Assembly (NCBI GenBank): GCA_035570275.1 | Contig: DATMNI010000357.1 | Location: 1-25,937 of the forward strand | Direction: 5' to 3' | DNA from: DATMNI01 sp035570275 | GTDB lineage: Bacteria > Acidobacteriota > Terriglobia > Bryobacterales > Bryobacteraceae | Length of the DNA stretch: 25,937 nucleotides | In this document: piece after piece, positions 1-7,297 of the stretch | Layout: each line of letters opens with the position of its first letter | How positions within the stretch are numbered: position 1 is the stretch's first letter | Notes under the pieces: generated by a model | What the model saw: only the letters and a program-made list of their open reading frames with translations | The model's database searches: none | What the model was told of the DNA's origin: nothing | Made by a program: the position numbers and the translations under genes

Positions 1-2
1 AC

Positions 3-3000
3 GTGCTGCCGGGCAAATACGACCTCAAAGTGGTCTCCAAGGGTTTCCGAACCTATGCGCAGACCGATGTCGAAGTGAGCCCGAACACCCTGGCGCGCGT
101 GGATGTGAAAATGGAAGTGGGCCAACTCACCGAGACGGTGACGGTGGAAGCGACCCAGGCCGCGTTGCAAACCGATAAGGCTGACACGCACTCCGAAATC
201 GTCAGCAAGGCCATCACCAGCCTGCCGCTCAGCGGCTACCGGAACTACCAGAGCCTGATTAACCTGGTGCCGGGCGCCATGCCGGCCGCGTTGCAAAACT
301 CCATCACCGATACCCCCGGCCGCGCGCTCAACACCCACATCAACGGCGCCAACGCGCAGACCAACATCACGCGCATTGACGGCGCCGCCAGCGTCAACGT
401 CTGGCTGCCCCACCATGTGGGCTACGTCACGCCGGAAGAGAACGTCGAAGTGGTGAATGTCACCACCGGGGCGGCCAATGCCGAGCAGGGCATGGCGGGC
501 GCATCGGCCATCACGCTGGTGACCAAGTCCGGCACCAACGATATCCACGGCAGCGCGTTCGAATTCCACGACGACCAGCATCTGAAAGCGCGGAACTTTT
601 TCCAGGCTGCCGGCACGGACAAGCCGCTCAGCATCTATAACAATTTCGGCGCTACCGTGGGCGGCCCCATCCGGAAAAACAAGCTCTTCTACTTCCTGAG
701 CTTTGACGGCACCAGGCAGCGCCAGGGCGCTCCGGCGTTTTATACGGTTCCAACGGCTGCGCAGAAGGCCGGCGATTTCAGCGGCGTCTCCACCGTGATC
801 TACGACCCGCAAACCGGCGCCGCCAGTGGCACTGGCCGCACGCCTTTCGCCGGCAACATTATTCCCACCGCCCGGCTGGACCCGATCGCCCTTAAGCTGC
901 AGAGTTATTATCCCGGCGCCAATTACGCCAGCCCGAACCCGAATGCGAGTAACTTCTACGCCGCCGGCGGCCCCATCCTGAGCCGGAACTTTTTCGACAC
1001 CAAGATCAATTTCGTGGCCAACGACAAGGAAACCATCTGGGGCAAATACGGGCGCATGTGGGCCACTTCCGGTGGCAAAGCCGTGTTTGGCATCGCGGGC
1101 GGTCCCGGACTTGGCGGATCTGACCCTGGCCTCGGCCACACTTTGATCCAAGTGGGGACCATTGGTCACACTCACACGTTCTCGCCGCACATCATTCTGG
1201 ATGGCGTGCTGGGCTATGAACGGCAGGGGCAGGCCGTCACGCCCAACGATTTCGGCACCAACTACGGGCTGCAGTTCGGCATTCCGAACAGCAACGGTCC
1301 CGATATCCGGCAGAGCGGCTTCCCCGATATCTCCGTCTCCGGCTATACCGGTTTCGGTGTGCCCAACTGGATGCCGGTCACCCGTGTGGAAGAAAGCTAT
1401 ACGCAGAGCGACAACCTGACGATCTTGCACGGCGCCCACGAAATCCGCCTTGGTTTCGACCTGGTGCGTCACCACTTGAACCATTGGCAGCCGGAAATCG
1501 GGAACTTTGGTCCGCGCGGCGGCATGGGATTCAACGGCCAGGAAACCGCACTGAACGGCGGCGCGGCCACCACCCAGTTCAACGCCTACGCGGCTTTCCT
1601 GCTGGGCCTGACCGACGACACCGAGAAGAGTCTGGAGTACATTCTGGCGACGGGACGCGAGTGGCAATTCGGCTGGTACGTGCAGGACCGGTGGCAGGTG
1701 GGCCGCAACCTGACCGTCAACTTCGGTCTTCGCTACGAATTCTACCCGCTGATGACCCGCGCCGGCTACGGCATTGAGAGTTATGACCCCTCTACCAACA
1801 ACGTCTCCCTGGGCGGGCGCGGCAACGTTCCCGAAAACGCCGGAATCAGCGTAAGCCACAAGCTGTTCGCGCCGCGCATCGGCCTGGCATACCGCCTGGG
1901 CGACAAGACCGTGATCCGCGCCGGCTTCGGCATTAACTTCGACCCCATCCCCTTCTCGCGGCCCTTGCGCGGCTGGTATCCGATTGTGGTCAACTTTGCC
2001 AACACGGCGTCCGGCTACGGCTGGTCCAGCACCTTCGAGCAGGGTGTTCCCAACACGGTTGGGCCGAACCTTTCGACCGGCGTCGTTCCGTTGCCGAGTA
2101 ATGCCTCGGAACGCAGTCCGTGGGCCGGCGAGATTCACCGCGGCTATGTGGAGTCCTTTAACTTCACCGTGGAACGGAAGCTGCCGTTGGACTTTTTGAC
2201 CTCGGTCGGCTACGTTGGCTCGCATTCGGTTCACATTCTGGCGGACCGCGATATCAACTCCGGCTTCCCCGGTTCCGGAACCACCGCGACTGCCACTACC
2301 CCCGGGCTGCCGGAATTCGCCCAGTTCGGCCGCACCGTCCCCACCAACATGTGGGATGGCTACCTGAGCTCTGAATACAACTCGCTGCAGGTGGCTATCA
2401 ACCGGTCATTCGCCAAAGGCCTGATGGTGAAGGGCGCGTACACTTACTCCAAGGCCATCGACTACACCGATGACGATGGCTGGGTCAGCGTGGGTTGGAA
2501 CTGGGCGCCCGTGTTCCAGCGCAATCGCGCAGCCGCCGGATACGACCGCACCCACGTTTTCCAAGTGGGCTGGGTTTATGAATTGCCGTTCGGCAAGGGC
2601 AAATCCATGGTTAAGTCTGGTGTTGGGGCAGCCATCCTCGGCAACTGGCAGGTCAACGGCGTGATGGCCGCTTACACCGGCACTCCGTTCACGGTCACGG
2701 CTCCGGGTTCGTCTCTGAATGCGCCCAACAATACCCAGACGGCCAACCAGATCGGTCCGGCCACCCTGCTCGGCAATGTGGGACCTGGTCAACTCTACTA
2801 CAACACCACCACAGCCTGGGCGGCCGTTACCGCTGCCAACACCTTCGGCACCGGCGGCCGCAACATTCTGCGCAATCCCGGCGTCTGGAACACGGACATC
2901 GATGTCACGCGTGAGTTCATCGTCAAGGAACGCTTCAAAGCCCAGTTCCGCGGCGAGTTCTTCAACCTTCCCAACACGTCGCACTTCAACGGCGTGAGCA

Positions 3001-3089
3001 GCGGCAGCGTGACCTCCGGCACCTTCATGCAGATTCTCAGCTCTTACGGTGAACGGCAGATCCGCTTTGGCATCCGCGGGACCTGGTAG
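3..3089 (+). CDS. TonB-dependent receptor, Oar-like (5' end outside window)
   Basis: Outer-membrane beta-barrel receptor of the Oar/CarboxypepD_reg type common in Acidobacteria; ligand unknown, with carbohydrate or peptide uptake the usual guess. The first ~50 residues visible are the end of a carboxypeptidase-regulatory-like beta-sandwich (LPGKYDLKVVSKGF, then VGQLTETVTVEA). A plug domain follows at ~50-190 (SLPLSGRNYQSL-like segment, NGANAQTNITRIDG, AGASAITLVTKSGTNDIHGS). The rest is barrel strands rich in aromatic and Gly residues, ending in a terminal aromatic (GIRGTW). The frame is open from the first bases and the first codon is an internal GTG, so the signal peptide and N-terminus lie upstream. 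1028 codons are visible, close to the usual ~1100-1200. The FG-GAP gene overlaps or follows its 3' end, a pairing often seen in this phylum. Family certain; substrate not inferable. Confidence 0.93.
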   Translation: MLPGKYDLKVVSKGFRTYAQTDVEVSPNTLARVDVKMEVGQLTETVTVEATQAALQTDKADTHSEIVSKAITSLPLSGYRNYQSLINLVPGAMPAALQNSITDTPGRALNTHINGANAQTNITRIDGAASVNVWLPHHVGYVTPEENVEVVNVTTGAANAEQGMAGASAITLVTKSGTNDIHGSAFEFHDDQHLKARNFFQAAGTDKPLSIYNNFGATVGGPIRKNKLFYFLSFDGTRQRQGAPAFYTVPTAAQKAGDFSGVSTVIYDPQTGAASGTGRTPFAGNIIPTARLDPIALKLQSYYPGANYASPNPNASNFYAAGGPILSRNFFDTKINFVANDKETIWGKYGRMWATSGGKAVFGIAGGPGLGGSDPGLGHTLIQVGTIGHTHTFSPHIILDGVLGYERQGQAVTPNDFGTNYGLQFGIPNSNGPDIRQSGFPDISVSGYTGFGVPNWMPVTRVEESYTQSDNLTILHGAHEIRLGFDLVRHHLNHWQPEIGNFGPRGGMGFNGQETALNGGAATTQFNAYAAFLLGLTDDTEKSLEYILATGREWQFGWYVQDRWQVGRNLTVNFGLRYEFYPLMTRAGYGIESYDPSTNNVSLGGRGNVPENAGISVSHKLFAPRIGLAYRLGDKTVIRAGFGINFDPIPFSRPLRGWYPIVVNFANTASGYGWSSTFEQGVPNTVGPNLSTGVVPLPSNASERSPWAGEIHRGYVESFNFTVERKLPLDFLTSVGYVGSHSVHILADRDINSGFPGSGTTATATTPGLPEFAQFGRTVPTNMWDGYLSSEYNSLQVAINRSFAKGLMVKGAYTYSKAIDYTDDDGWVSVGWNWAPVFQRNRAAAGYDRTHVFQVGWVYELPFGKGKSMVKSGVGAAILGNWQVNGVMAAYTGTPFTVTAPGSSLNAPNNTQTANQIGPATLLGNVGPGQLYYNTTTAWAAVTAANTFGTGGRNILRNPGVWNTDIDVTREFIVKERFKAQFRGEFFNLPNTSHFNGVSSGSVTSGTFMQILSSYGERQIRFGIRGTW

Positions 3090-4740
3090 TTTTACAGCCG
3101 GCAGCACAGTCCGTAGCACAGGCATTCTTGCCTGTGTTGTTTTTGGTAGCTTCCTCCTGGGGCAGGTTGCAGACCTGCCCCACTTCCGCGATGTAGCCGA
3201 ATCCTCAGGCGTCCACTTCGTCCTCGAAAACAGTCCCACCCCCCAGAAGCGTCTGATCGAAACCATGCCCGGCGGGGTCGCCATCTTCGATTACAATGGC
3301 GACGGCCGCCCCGATCTCTTCTTCACCAACGGCGCCGCCGTTCCCTCGCTCCAGAAAGATTCGCCGAAGTACTTCAACCGCCTCTACCGCAACGATGGCG
3401 GCAATGCCGGCAGCATGAAGTTTACCGACGTCACCGAGCAGGCCCACGTGTCAGGCGCCGGGTACTCCATGGGCGCCGCCGCCGCGGATTACGACAACGA
3501 TGGCAATGTGGACCTGTTCGTGGCCGGCGTCAACCGCAACATCCTCTATCGCAATCTTGGCAACGGCCAGTTCGAGGACGTCACCGAAAAGGCCGGAATC
3601 AAGAGCGACCAGTGGGCCGTGGCTGCCGGCTGGTTCGACTATGATAACGACGGCAAGCTGGACCTGCTGGTGGTCCACTACGCCAGGTGGCCGGCCGACG
3701 ACAGGTACTGCGGCGACGCGTCCCGCAGCCTACGCATTTATTGCCACCCGAAGTACTTCGACGGCTTGCCCTCCACGCTTTACCACAATCGCGGCGATGG
3801 AACCTTTCAAGACGTGTCGAAGGAATCGGGCATCGCCAAATACGCCGGCCGCGGCATGAGCGTCGCCTTCGCCGATTACGATGGCGATGGTTTCATGGAC
3901 GCCTTCGTCACCAACGACAACATGCCCAACTTCCTCTTCCACAACCGCGGCAACGGGACCTTCGAAGAGGTAGCGCTGACGGCCGGTGTGGCGCTGCCCG
4001 ACCAGGGCCGCGCGGTGGCCAGCATGGGCGCCGATTTCCGCGACTACAACAACGATGGCTTGCCCGACATCGCCGTCACCGCGCTGGCCGGCGAAACCTT
4101 TCCGCTGTTTCGAAACCTGGGCAAGGGCGCCTTCACCGATGCAGGGTACGCCAGCAAACTGGCTCCGCTAAGCATTCACCACAGCGGCTGGGGCATCGGC
4201 CTGTTCGACTTCAACAACGATGGCTGGAAGGACCTCTTCACCGCCAACTCCCACGTCAACGACCTGGTGGAGCAGTTCGAGGCAGCCAGGTACAAAGAGC
4301 CCAACGGAGTCTACCTCAATTTGGGGAACGGCACCTTCCGCGACGTCTCCGCCGAAGCCGGGCAGGTCACCGCGCGCGCCCACCGCGGCAGCGCCTATGC
4401 CGATCTCAACGGCGATGGCCGCGTCGACGTCGTGGTCTCATGCCTGGGCGAACCGGCCGAGGTTTGGGAGAACCTGGGCCCCGCCGGAAACTGGATCGTC
4501 CTCAAACTGGTGGGCGTGCGCAGCAATCGCGATGGCATCGGCGCGCGTGTCCGCATCGGCGACCAGTACAACCACATGTCGAGCGCGGTGGGCTACGCCT
4601 CCTCCAGCCACGCCGGCGTGCATTTCGGCTTGGGCAAGCTGGCGCAGATCCCGAAGATCGAAATCCGCTGGCCGTCGGGCGTCGTGCAGGTGCTGGAAGA
4701 CGTCAAGGTGAATCAGGTGCTGAGCGTGCGGGAAAAGTAA
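3049..4740 (+). CDS. CRTAC1-like FG-GAP/VCBS repeat protein with ASPIC/UnbV C-terminus
   Basis: Predicted secreted or surface calcium-binding seven-bladed propeller; exact role unknown. At least seven DxDxDGxxD calcium loops are visible: DYNGDGRPDL, DYDNDGNVDL, DYDNDGKLDL, DYDGDGFMDA, DYNNDGLPDI, DFNNDGWKDL, DLNGDGRVDV. The last ~75 residues form an ASPIC/UnbV domain (NWIVLKLVGVRSNRDGIGAR, IEIRWPSGVVQ). The start is uncertain. The GTG at 3049 lies inside the receptor gene (41-base overlap) without a clear Shine-Dalgarno site; a TTG at 3067 is the only other common start before the conserved FRDVAESSGVHF segment. Residues ~25-41 (GILACVVFGSFLLGQVA) could serve as a signal-peptide core, yet they are encoded by two palindromic repeats (3113-3139 and 3158-3182). 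Family assignment is firm, N-terminus weak. Confidence 0.88.
   Translation: MNGRSALASAGPGSFTAGSTVRSTGILACVVFGSFLLGQVADLPHFRDVAESSGVHFVLENSPTPQKRLIETMPGGVAIFDYNGDGRPDLFFTNGAAVPSLQKDSPKYFNRLYRNDGGNAGSMKFTDVTEQAHVSGAGYSMGAAAADYDNDGNVDLFVAGVNRNILYRNLGNGQFEDVTEKAGIKSDQWAVAAGWFDYDNDGKLDLLVVHYARWPADDRYCGDASRSLRIYCHPKYFDGLPSTLYHNRGDGTFQDVSKESGIAKYAGRGMSVAFADYDGDGFMDAFVTNDNMPNFLFHNRGNGTFEEVALTAGVALPDQGRAVASMGADFRDYNNDGLPDIAVTALAGETFPLFRNLGKGAFTDAGYASKLAPLSIHHSGWGIGLFDFNNDGWKDLFTANSHVNDLVEQFEAARYKEPNGVYLNLGNGTFRDVSAEAGQVTARAHRGSAYADLNGDGRVDVVVSCLGEPAEVWENLGPAGNWIVLKLVGVRSNRDGIGARVRIGDQYNHMSSAVGYASSSHAGVHFGLGKLAQIPKIEIRWPSGVVQVLEDVKVNQVLSVREK
3113..3139. repeat. REP-like palindrome, GTAGCACAGGC family
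   Basis: Perfect 7-bp arms CACAGGC (3117-3123) and GCCTGTG (3130-3136) around a 6-base loop, preceded by GTAG. Related units sit at 20744-20766 and, more diverged, at 5143-5167. The element lies 24 bases after the receptor stop codon and inside the open frame of the FG-GAP gene. Relatedness is judged by eye. Confidence 0.7.
3158..3182. repeat. REP-like palindrome, GGGGCAGGTT family
   Basis: Perfect 10-bp arms TGGGGCAGGT and ACCTGCCCCA around TGCAG. It is the same hairpin type as the outer units of the composite element at 23618-23755, which also reads GTGGGGCAGRTT. Here it falls in the translated N-terminus of the FG-GAP protein, just before its first conserved residues. Confidence 0.75.
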
Positions 4741-4755
4741 GCGGAAAAACGCGGC

Positions 4756-4825
4756 TGGCCAAAGTTTGGCCGGAAGTCATCGTTAAGCCGTTTGTTTCCG
4801 TCCAGGGTTGGCCAAAGTTTGGCCA
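4756..4825. repeat. Tandem pair of TGGCCAAAGTTTGGCCA palindromes
   Basis: The palindrome TGGCCAAAGTTTGGCC occurs at 4756-4771 and again at 4809-4825 (second copy complete through the final A), 53 bases apart. They fill the 116-base gap between two convergent genes (FG-GAP on +, acylphosphatase on -). Either could form an mRNA 3' hairpin for transcripts from both sides. No U-tract follows, so a classical intrinsic terminator is not supported. This palindrome is unlike the other repeat families in the window. Confidence 0.75.
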
Positions 4826-4856
4826 GTCGCCCCAGGAGCCGCAGCCCCCGGGAGTC

Positions 4857-5138
4857 TTACTCAATCCGGAATTCCCCGATGGCTTGCACCGCGGCCTCCA
4901 TCTCCTCCACGCCGCGAACATCCGACCAGCGCGGCCCGCGATGCAGCATCCCCGCCAGGTCGTCCAGCCGGTCCGCCGGCCCCACCGCGTACACTTCCAC
5001 GCTCCCATCGTCTAGATTGCGCGCGTACCCTGCGAGCCCCAACTCCACCGCCCGGCGCTGCGCGAAGTACCGATAGCCCACGCCCTGCACCCGCCCGCGC
5101 ACCAACCAGCGGCGCGCCGTCTTGGATTTCGCAGCCAT
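4857..5138 (-). CDS. acyP: Acylphosphatase
   Basis: Small cytosolic enzyme that hydrolyses the carboxyl-phosphate bond of acyl phosphates. At 93 residues it is the usual family length. The active-site loop GRVQGVGYRYFAQRRA (residues ~15-30) carries the catalytic Arg, and the GYARNLDDGSVEV segment carries the catalytic Asn. The N-terminal MAAKSKTARRW extension is basic and short. It is the last gene of a co-directional minus-strand run. The start ATG is preceded within 30 bases by a palindromic repeat (5143-5167) and no Shine-Dalgarno site is visible at normal spacing. Confidence 0.95.
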   Translation of the reverse strand: MAAKSKTARRWLVRGRVQGVGYRYFAQRRAVELGLAGYARNLDDGSVEVYAVGPADRLDDLAGMLHRGPRWSDVRGVEEMEAAVQAIGEFRIE

Positions 5139-5142
5139 AGTA

Positions 5143-5167
5143 GTAGCGTAGGCGTCCTCGCCTGCGC
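5143..5167. repeat. REP-like palindrome, GTAGCGTAGGCG variant
   Basis: Arms GCGTAGGCG (5146-5154) and CGCCTGCGC (5159-5167) around TCCT, with one G-T wobble pair, preceded by GTAG. It shares layout with the GTAGCACAGGC elements. It sits between the stop of the small membrane protein and the acyP start, so it lies in the acyP leader. Confidence 0.6.
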
Positions 5168-5174
5168 GCCTGGT

Positions 5175-5549
5175 TCACGGGTATTGCCTCTTGTCGAGCC
5201 ACCCCGAAATCAGCATCGCTCCGTAGTAGATGGTTGGAGTGAAGAAGCCAGCGAAGGAAATGACTAACGGTATGCCAAGCATGGGCCACAGGACGTGGCC
5301 CGGCATACCTTTCAGAATGAGCGCAAGCGCAGCGACGTTCCCAAGCGTGAGCAGCCCGTAGCGTTGGAGCTTTCGTTTTGTAAAGGCCGCCGTCTTGGCC
5401 CAAGCCGATGCGACCGGGTCTTCGGGCGAATAGTCGTGCCGGCTTTGCACCCTCACGTGCACCCCACACTGCCTCTTGAAACCACCGCGTGTCTCCGCTT
5501 CCTCCGCGCGCCAACCCCGGTTCGGCGATGACCCTTCAAGCCCATTCAA
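5175..5549 (-). CDS. Small two-helix membrane protein, unknown function
   Basis: Not recognised. The C-terminal half has two probable membrane segments, about residues 65-82 (YGLLTLGNVAALALILKG) and 86-105 (HVLWPMLGIPLVISFAG), the latter followed by more hydrophobic sequence (TIYYGAMLISGWL) and a basic tail. The first ~25 residues are arginine- and glutamate-rich, lack helix-forming hydrophobics, and are encoded by a repeated phrase (see 5494-5582), so the true start is probably further in; GTG codons at 5462, 5456 and 5450 are candidates. It lies in the same direction between the amidase and acylphosphatase genes. Real as a membrane ORF, function open. Confidence 0.55.
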   Translation of the reverse strand: MNGLEGSSPNRGWRAEEAETRGGFKRQCGVHVRVQSRHDYSPEDPVASAWAKTAAFTKRKLQRYGLLTLGNVAALALILKGMPGHVLWPMLGIPLVISFAGFFTPTIYYGAMLISGWLDKRQYP

Positions 5550-5582
5550 CTCCCGTTCCGCTTCCTCCGCGCCTCAGCGGTA
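5494..5582. repeat. Duplicated phrase TCCGCTTCCTCCGC around the amidase 3' end
   Basis: The 14-base phrase TCCGCTTCCTCCGC occurs at 5494-5507 and 5557-5570. The second copy continues as GCCTCAGCGGTAA, echoed near 23466-23479 (GCGCCTCAGCGGGTAA) beyond lon. It resembles degenerate intergenic repeats seen in many environmental genomes. It overlaps the annotated N-terminus of the small membrane protein and makes that start doubtful. Confidence 0.5.
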
Positions 5583-5593
5583 AAGCCAAGCCC

Positions 5594-7033
5594 TCACACC
5601 CCCGGCGGTCGCCGCTTGTGCCAATCCGTCTTCGATTGAAACTCGCGCCCCAGCGCCAGGAGCGTATTCTCCGAAAACGGCGCCCCCACCAGTTGCAGCG
5701 CCACCGGCAGGCCGTCGGCCAAGCCGCACGGCAGCACCAGCGCCGGCAGCCCCGCCAGATTCCCCGCCTGAATGATGGCGCGGAAGCCCGGGTCCTTCGG
5801 CGCCGGCGCGGCCACACCCACTCCCGCCCCGCGGTCCAGCGGTTGATCCACCTTCGGCGCGGGGCCCGTCCGCGCCGGCGCCACCAGCACGTCCACCTCG
5901 GCAAACATCCGCGTGATGGCTGCCTGCATCAGACGCCGCAACCGCATCGCCTTCAAGTAGTCCTTCGCCGGCACCTCCAGGCTCGCTTTCAATCCGGCGA
6001 TCTGCGCCGGGTCGGCCAGTTCGTTCACCTTGCCCGAAGCGATCAGCGGTTCGAATATCGAGGCCTGCTCCGCCGCCAGAATCGTCGAGAGCGCCGCGCC
6101 ATACGGAAACTGCGGGAATTTCGTCTCGATCATCTCCGCGCCCGCGGCTTTCAACACCGCCAGGGCCGCGTCAAACGCCGGGCGCGCGGCCGGCTCAGCC
6201 CACTCCGAATAATCCACCGGCGCATAGCCCACCCGCAGATCCTTCATGGGACGGGCGTACTGCGGCGTATAGTAGAAGCTTCGCCCCGCCGACCCCGGGT
6301 CTTTGGCATCCTTGCCTGCGATCGCTTGCAGGATCAGCCCGCAATCTTCCGCCGTGTGCGCGAACGGCCCCAGCTTGTCCAGCGTCCAGGAAAGCGCCAT
6401 GGCGCCGTGCCTGCTCACCAAGCCGTAAGTCGGCCGCAGCGCCGCCACGCCGCAAAAAGCCGCCGGCGTTATGATCGATCCCGAAGTCTCGGAGCCAATG
6501 GCGAACGGCACCAGCCCCGCCGCCACCGCGGCCGCCGATCCGCTCGACGAACCGCCCGACCAGCGCGTCCGGTCCCAAGGGTTCAGCCCCGGCCCGGTCA
6601 GCGACGCCGATGCCAGCCGGTATCCGCCGCCGCCCGCCAGTGAGACCATGGCCAGCTTTCCCGCCAGCACCGCGCCCACCTCCGACAGCTTTTCGATCAC
6701 CGTGGCGTGGTAGTCGAACACCTGCCCGGCATACGGTTTGGCGCCCCATGTGGTCGGCTGCCCGGCGTAGCTCAGCAGATCCTTGACGCCGTAAGGAATG
6801 CCTTGCAGCGGGCCGCGGAAGCGCTCGCGCTTGAGTTCCTTGTCGACGTCTTTGGCCGCGCGGATGGCCTCCTGATTGAGTGGAAGCGCCAGCGCGTTGT
6901 ACCGCGGACCGAGTTGCGCCAGGCGGTCGGCGAAAGCGCGGGCCAAGTCCTCGGCGGTGAATTCCTTGGTTTTGAGCCGGGCGTTCAACTCCGGAATCGA
7001 GGCGAAGAAGACGTCGTGTCCGATGGTCGCCAT
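5594..7033 (-). CDS. Amidase signature family hydrolase
   Basis: Amide hydrolase with the Ser-cisSer-Lys triad. The predicted residues are Lys84 in QGIPYGVKD, cis-Ser162 in the GGSSSGSAAA loop and nucleophile Ser186 in GSETSGSI. The signature block runs ~150-205. Length (479 aa) fits stand-alone amidases and GatA alike. The lack of gatB/gatC neighbours and the divergent C-terminal half argue against GatA. No signal peptide is visible. It starts 9 bases after the stop of a 73-residue Tat-signal ORF, so the two are very likely cotranscribed. Substrate cannot be read from sequence. Confidence 0.92.
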   Translation of the reverse strand: MATIGHDVFFASIPELNARLKTKEFTAEDLARAFADRLAQLGPRYNALALPLNQEAIRAAKDVDKELKRERFRGPLQGIPYGVKDLLSYAGQPTTWGAKPYAGQVFDYHATVIEKLSEVGAVLAGKLAMVSLAGGGGYRLASASLTGPGLNPWDRTRWSGGSSSGSAAAVAAGLVPFAIGSETSGSIITPAAFCGVAALRPTYGLVSRHGAMALSWTLDKLGPFAHTAEDCGLILQAIAGKDAKDPGSAGRSFYYTPQYARPMKDLRVGYAPVDYSEWAEPAARPAFDAALAVLKAAGAEMIETKFPQFPYGAALSTILAAEQASIFEPLIASGKVNELADPAQIAGLKASLEVPAKDYLKAMRLRRLMQAAITRMFAEVDVLVAPARTGPAPKVDQPLDRGAGVGVAAPAPKDPGFRAIIQAGNLAGLPALVLPCGLADGLPVALQLVGAPFSENTLLALGREFQSKTDWHKRRPPGV

Positions 7034-7042
7034 GCCGGTGCC

Positions 7043-7264
7043 TCAGGCCTTGAATTGGAAGGCCGGTTCGGTGGCCATGGGGACGGGTTCGGCAGCCAGC
7101 GCCCGGGCATTGGCTTGATTGCGGTCCCGCGCGGCCTGCAACAGATCGTCGGGCGGCGCAGCGGGGGTTTGCGCAACGGCCGCGGTTTGCGCCAAAACCG
7201 CGGTTGGCGCCAACGCCGCTCCCGAGGTCAGAACCGCCGCCAGTTTGCGACGCGTGAGTTGCAT
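7043..7264 (-). CDS. Small exported protein with twin-arginine-like signal
   Basis: A 73-residue ORF immediately upstream of the amidase. It begins MQLTRRKLAAVL, a twin-arginine motif, followed by a hydrophobic Ala/Leu stretch and a likely cleavage site AVLAQ. The mature part is only ~45 residues, with a Pro/Ala linker, a short charged helix (DLLQAARDRNQANARAL) and the ending ATEPAFQFKA. No domain is recognised. The tight spacing (9 bases) implies it works with the amidase, perhaps as a companion peptide. That role is inference. It could also be the remnant of an N-terminal signal once fused to the amidase. Confidence 0.65.
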   Translation of the reverse strand: MQLTRRKLAAVLTSGAALAPTAVLAQTAAVAQTPAAPPDDLLQAARDRNQANARALAAEPVPMATEPAFQFKA

Positions 7265-7297
7265 AAAGCTCCGAAAGGCGACCCAGAGGGGTCACCA

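Noticed and set aside
3687..5015. A 442-codon plus-strand frame overlapping the FG-GAP gene
   Set aside because: Arg/Gln-rich shadow of the repeat-bearing gene; it runs through the convergent acyP gene as well.
5594..7033. Assignment of the amidase as GatA
   Set aside because: No gatB or gatC is adjacent; it pairs instead with a Tat-signal ORF. The signature alone does not separate the two.
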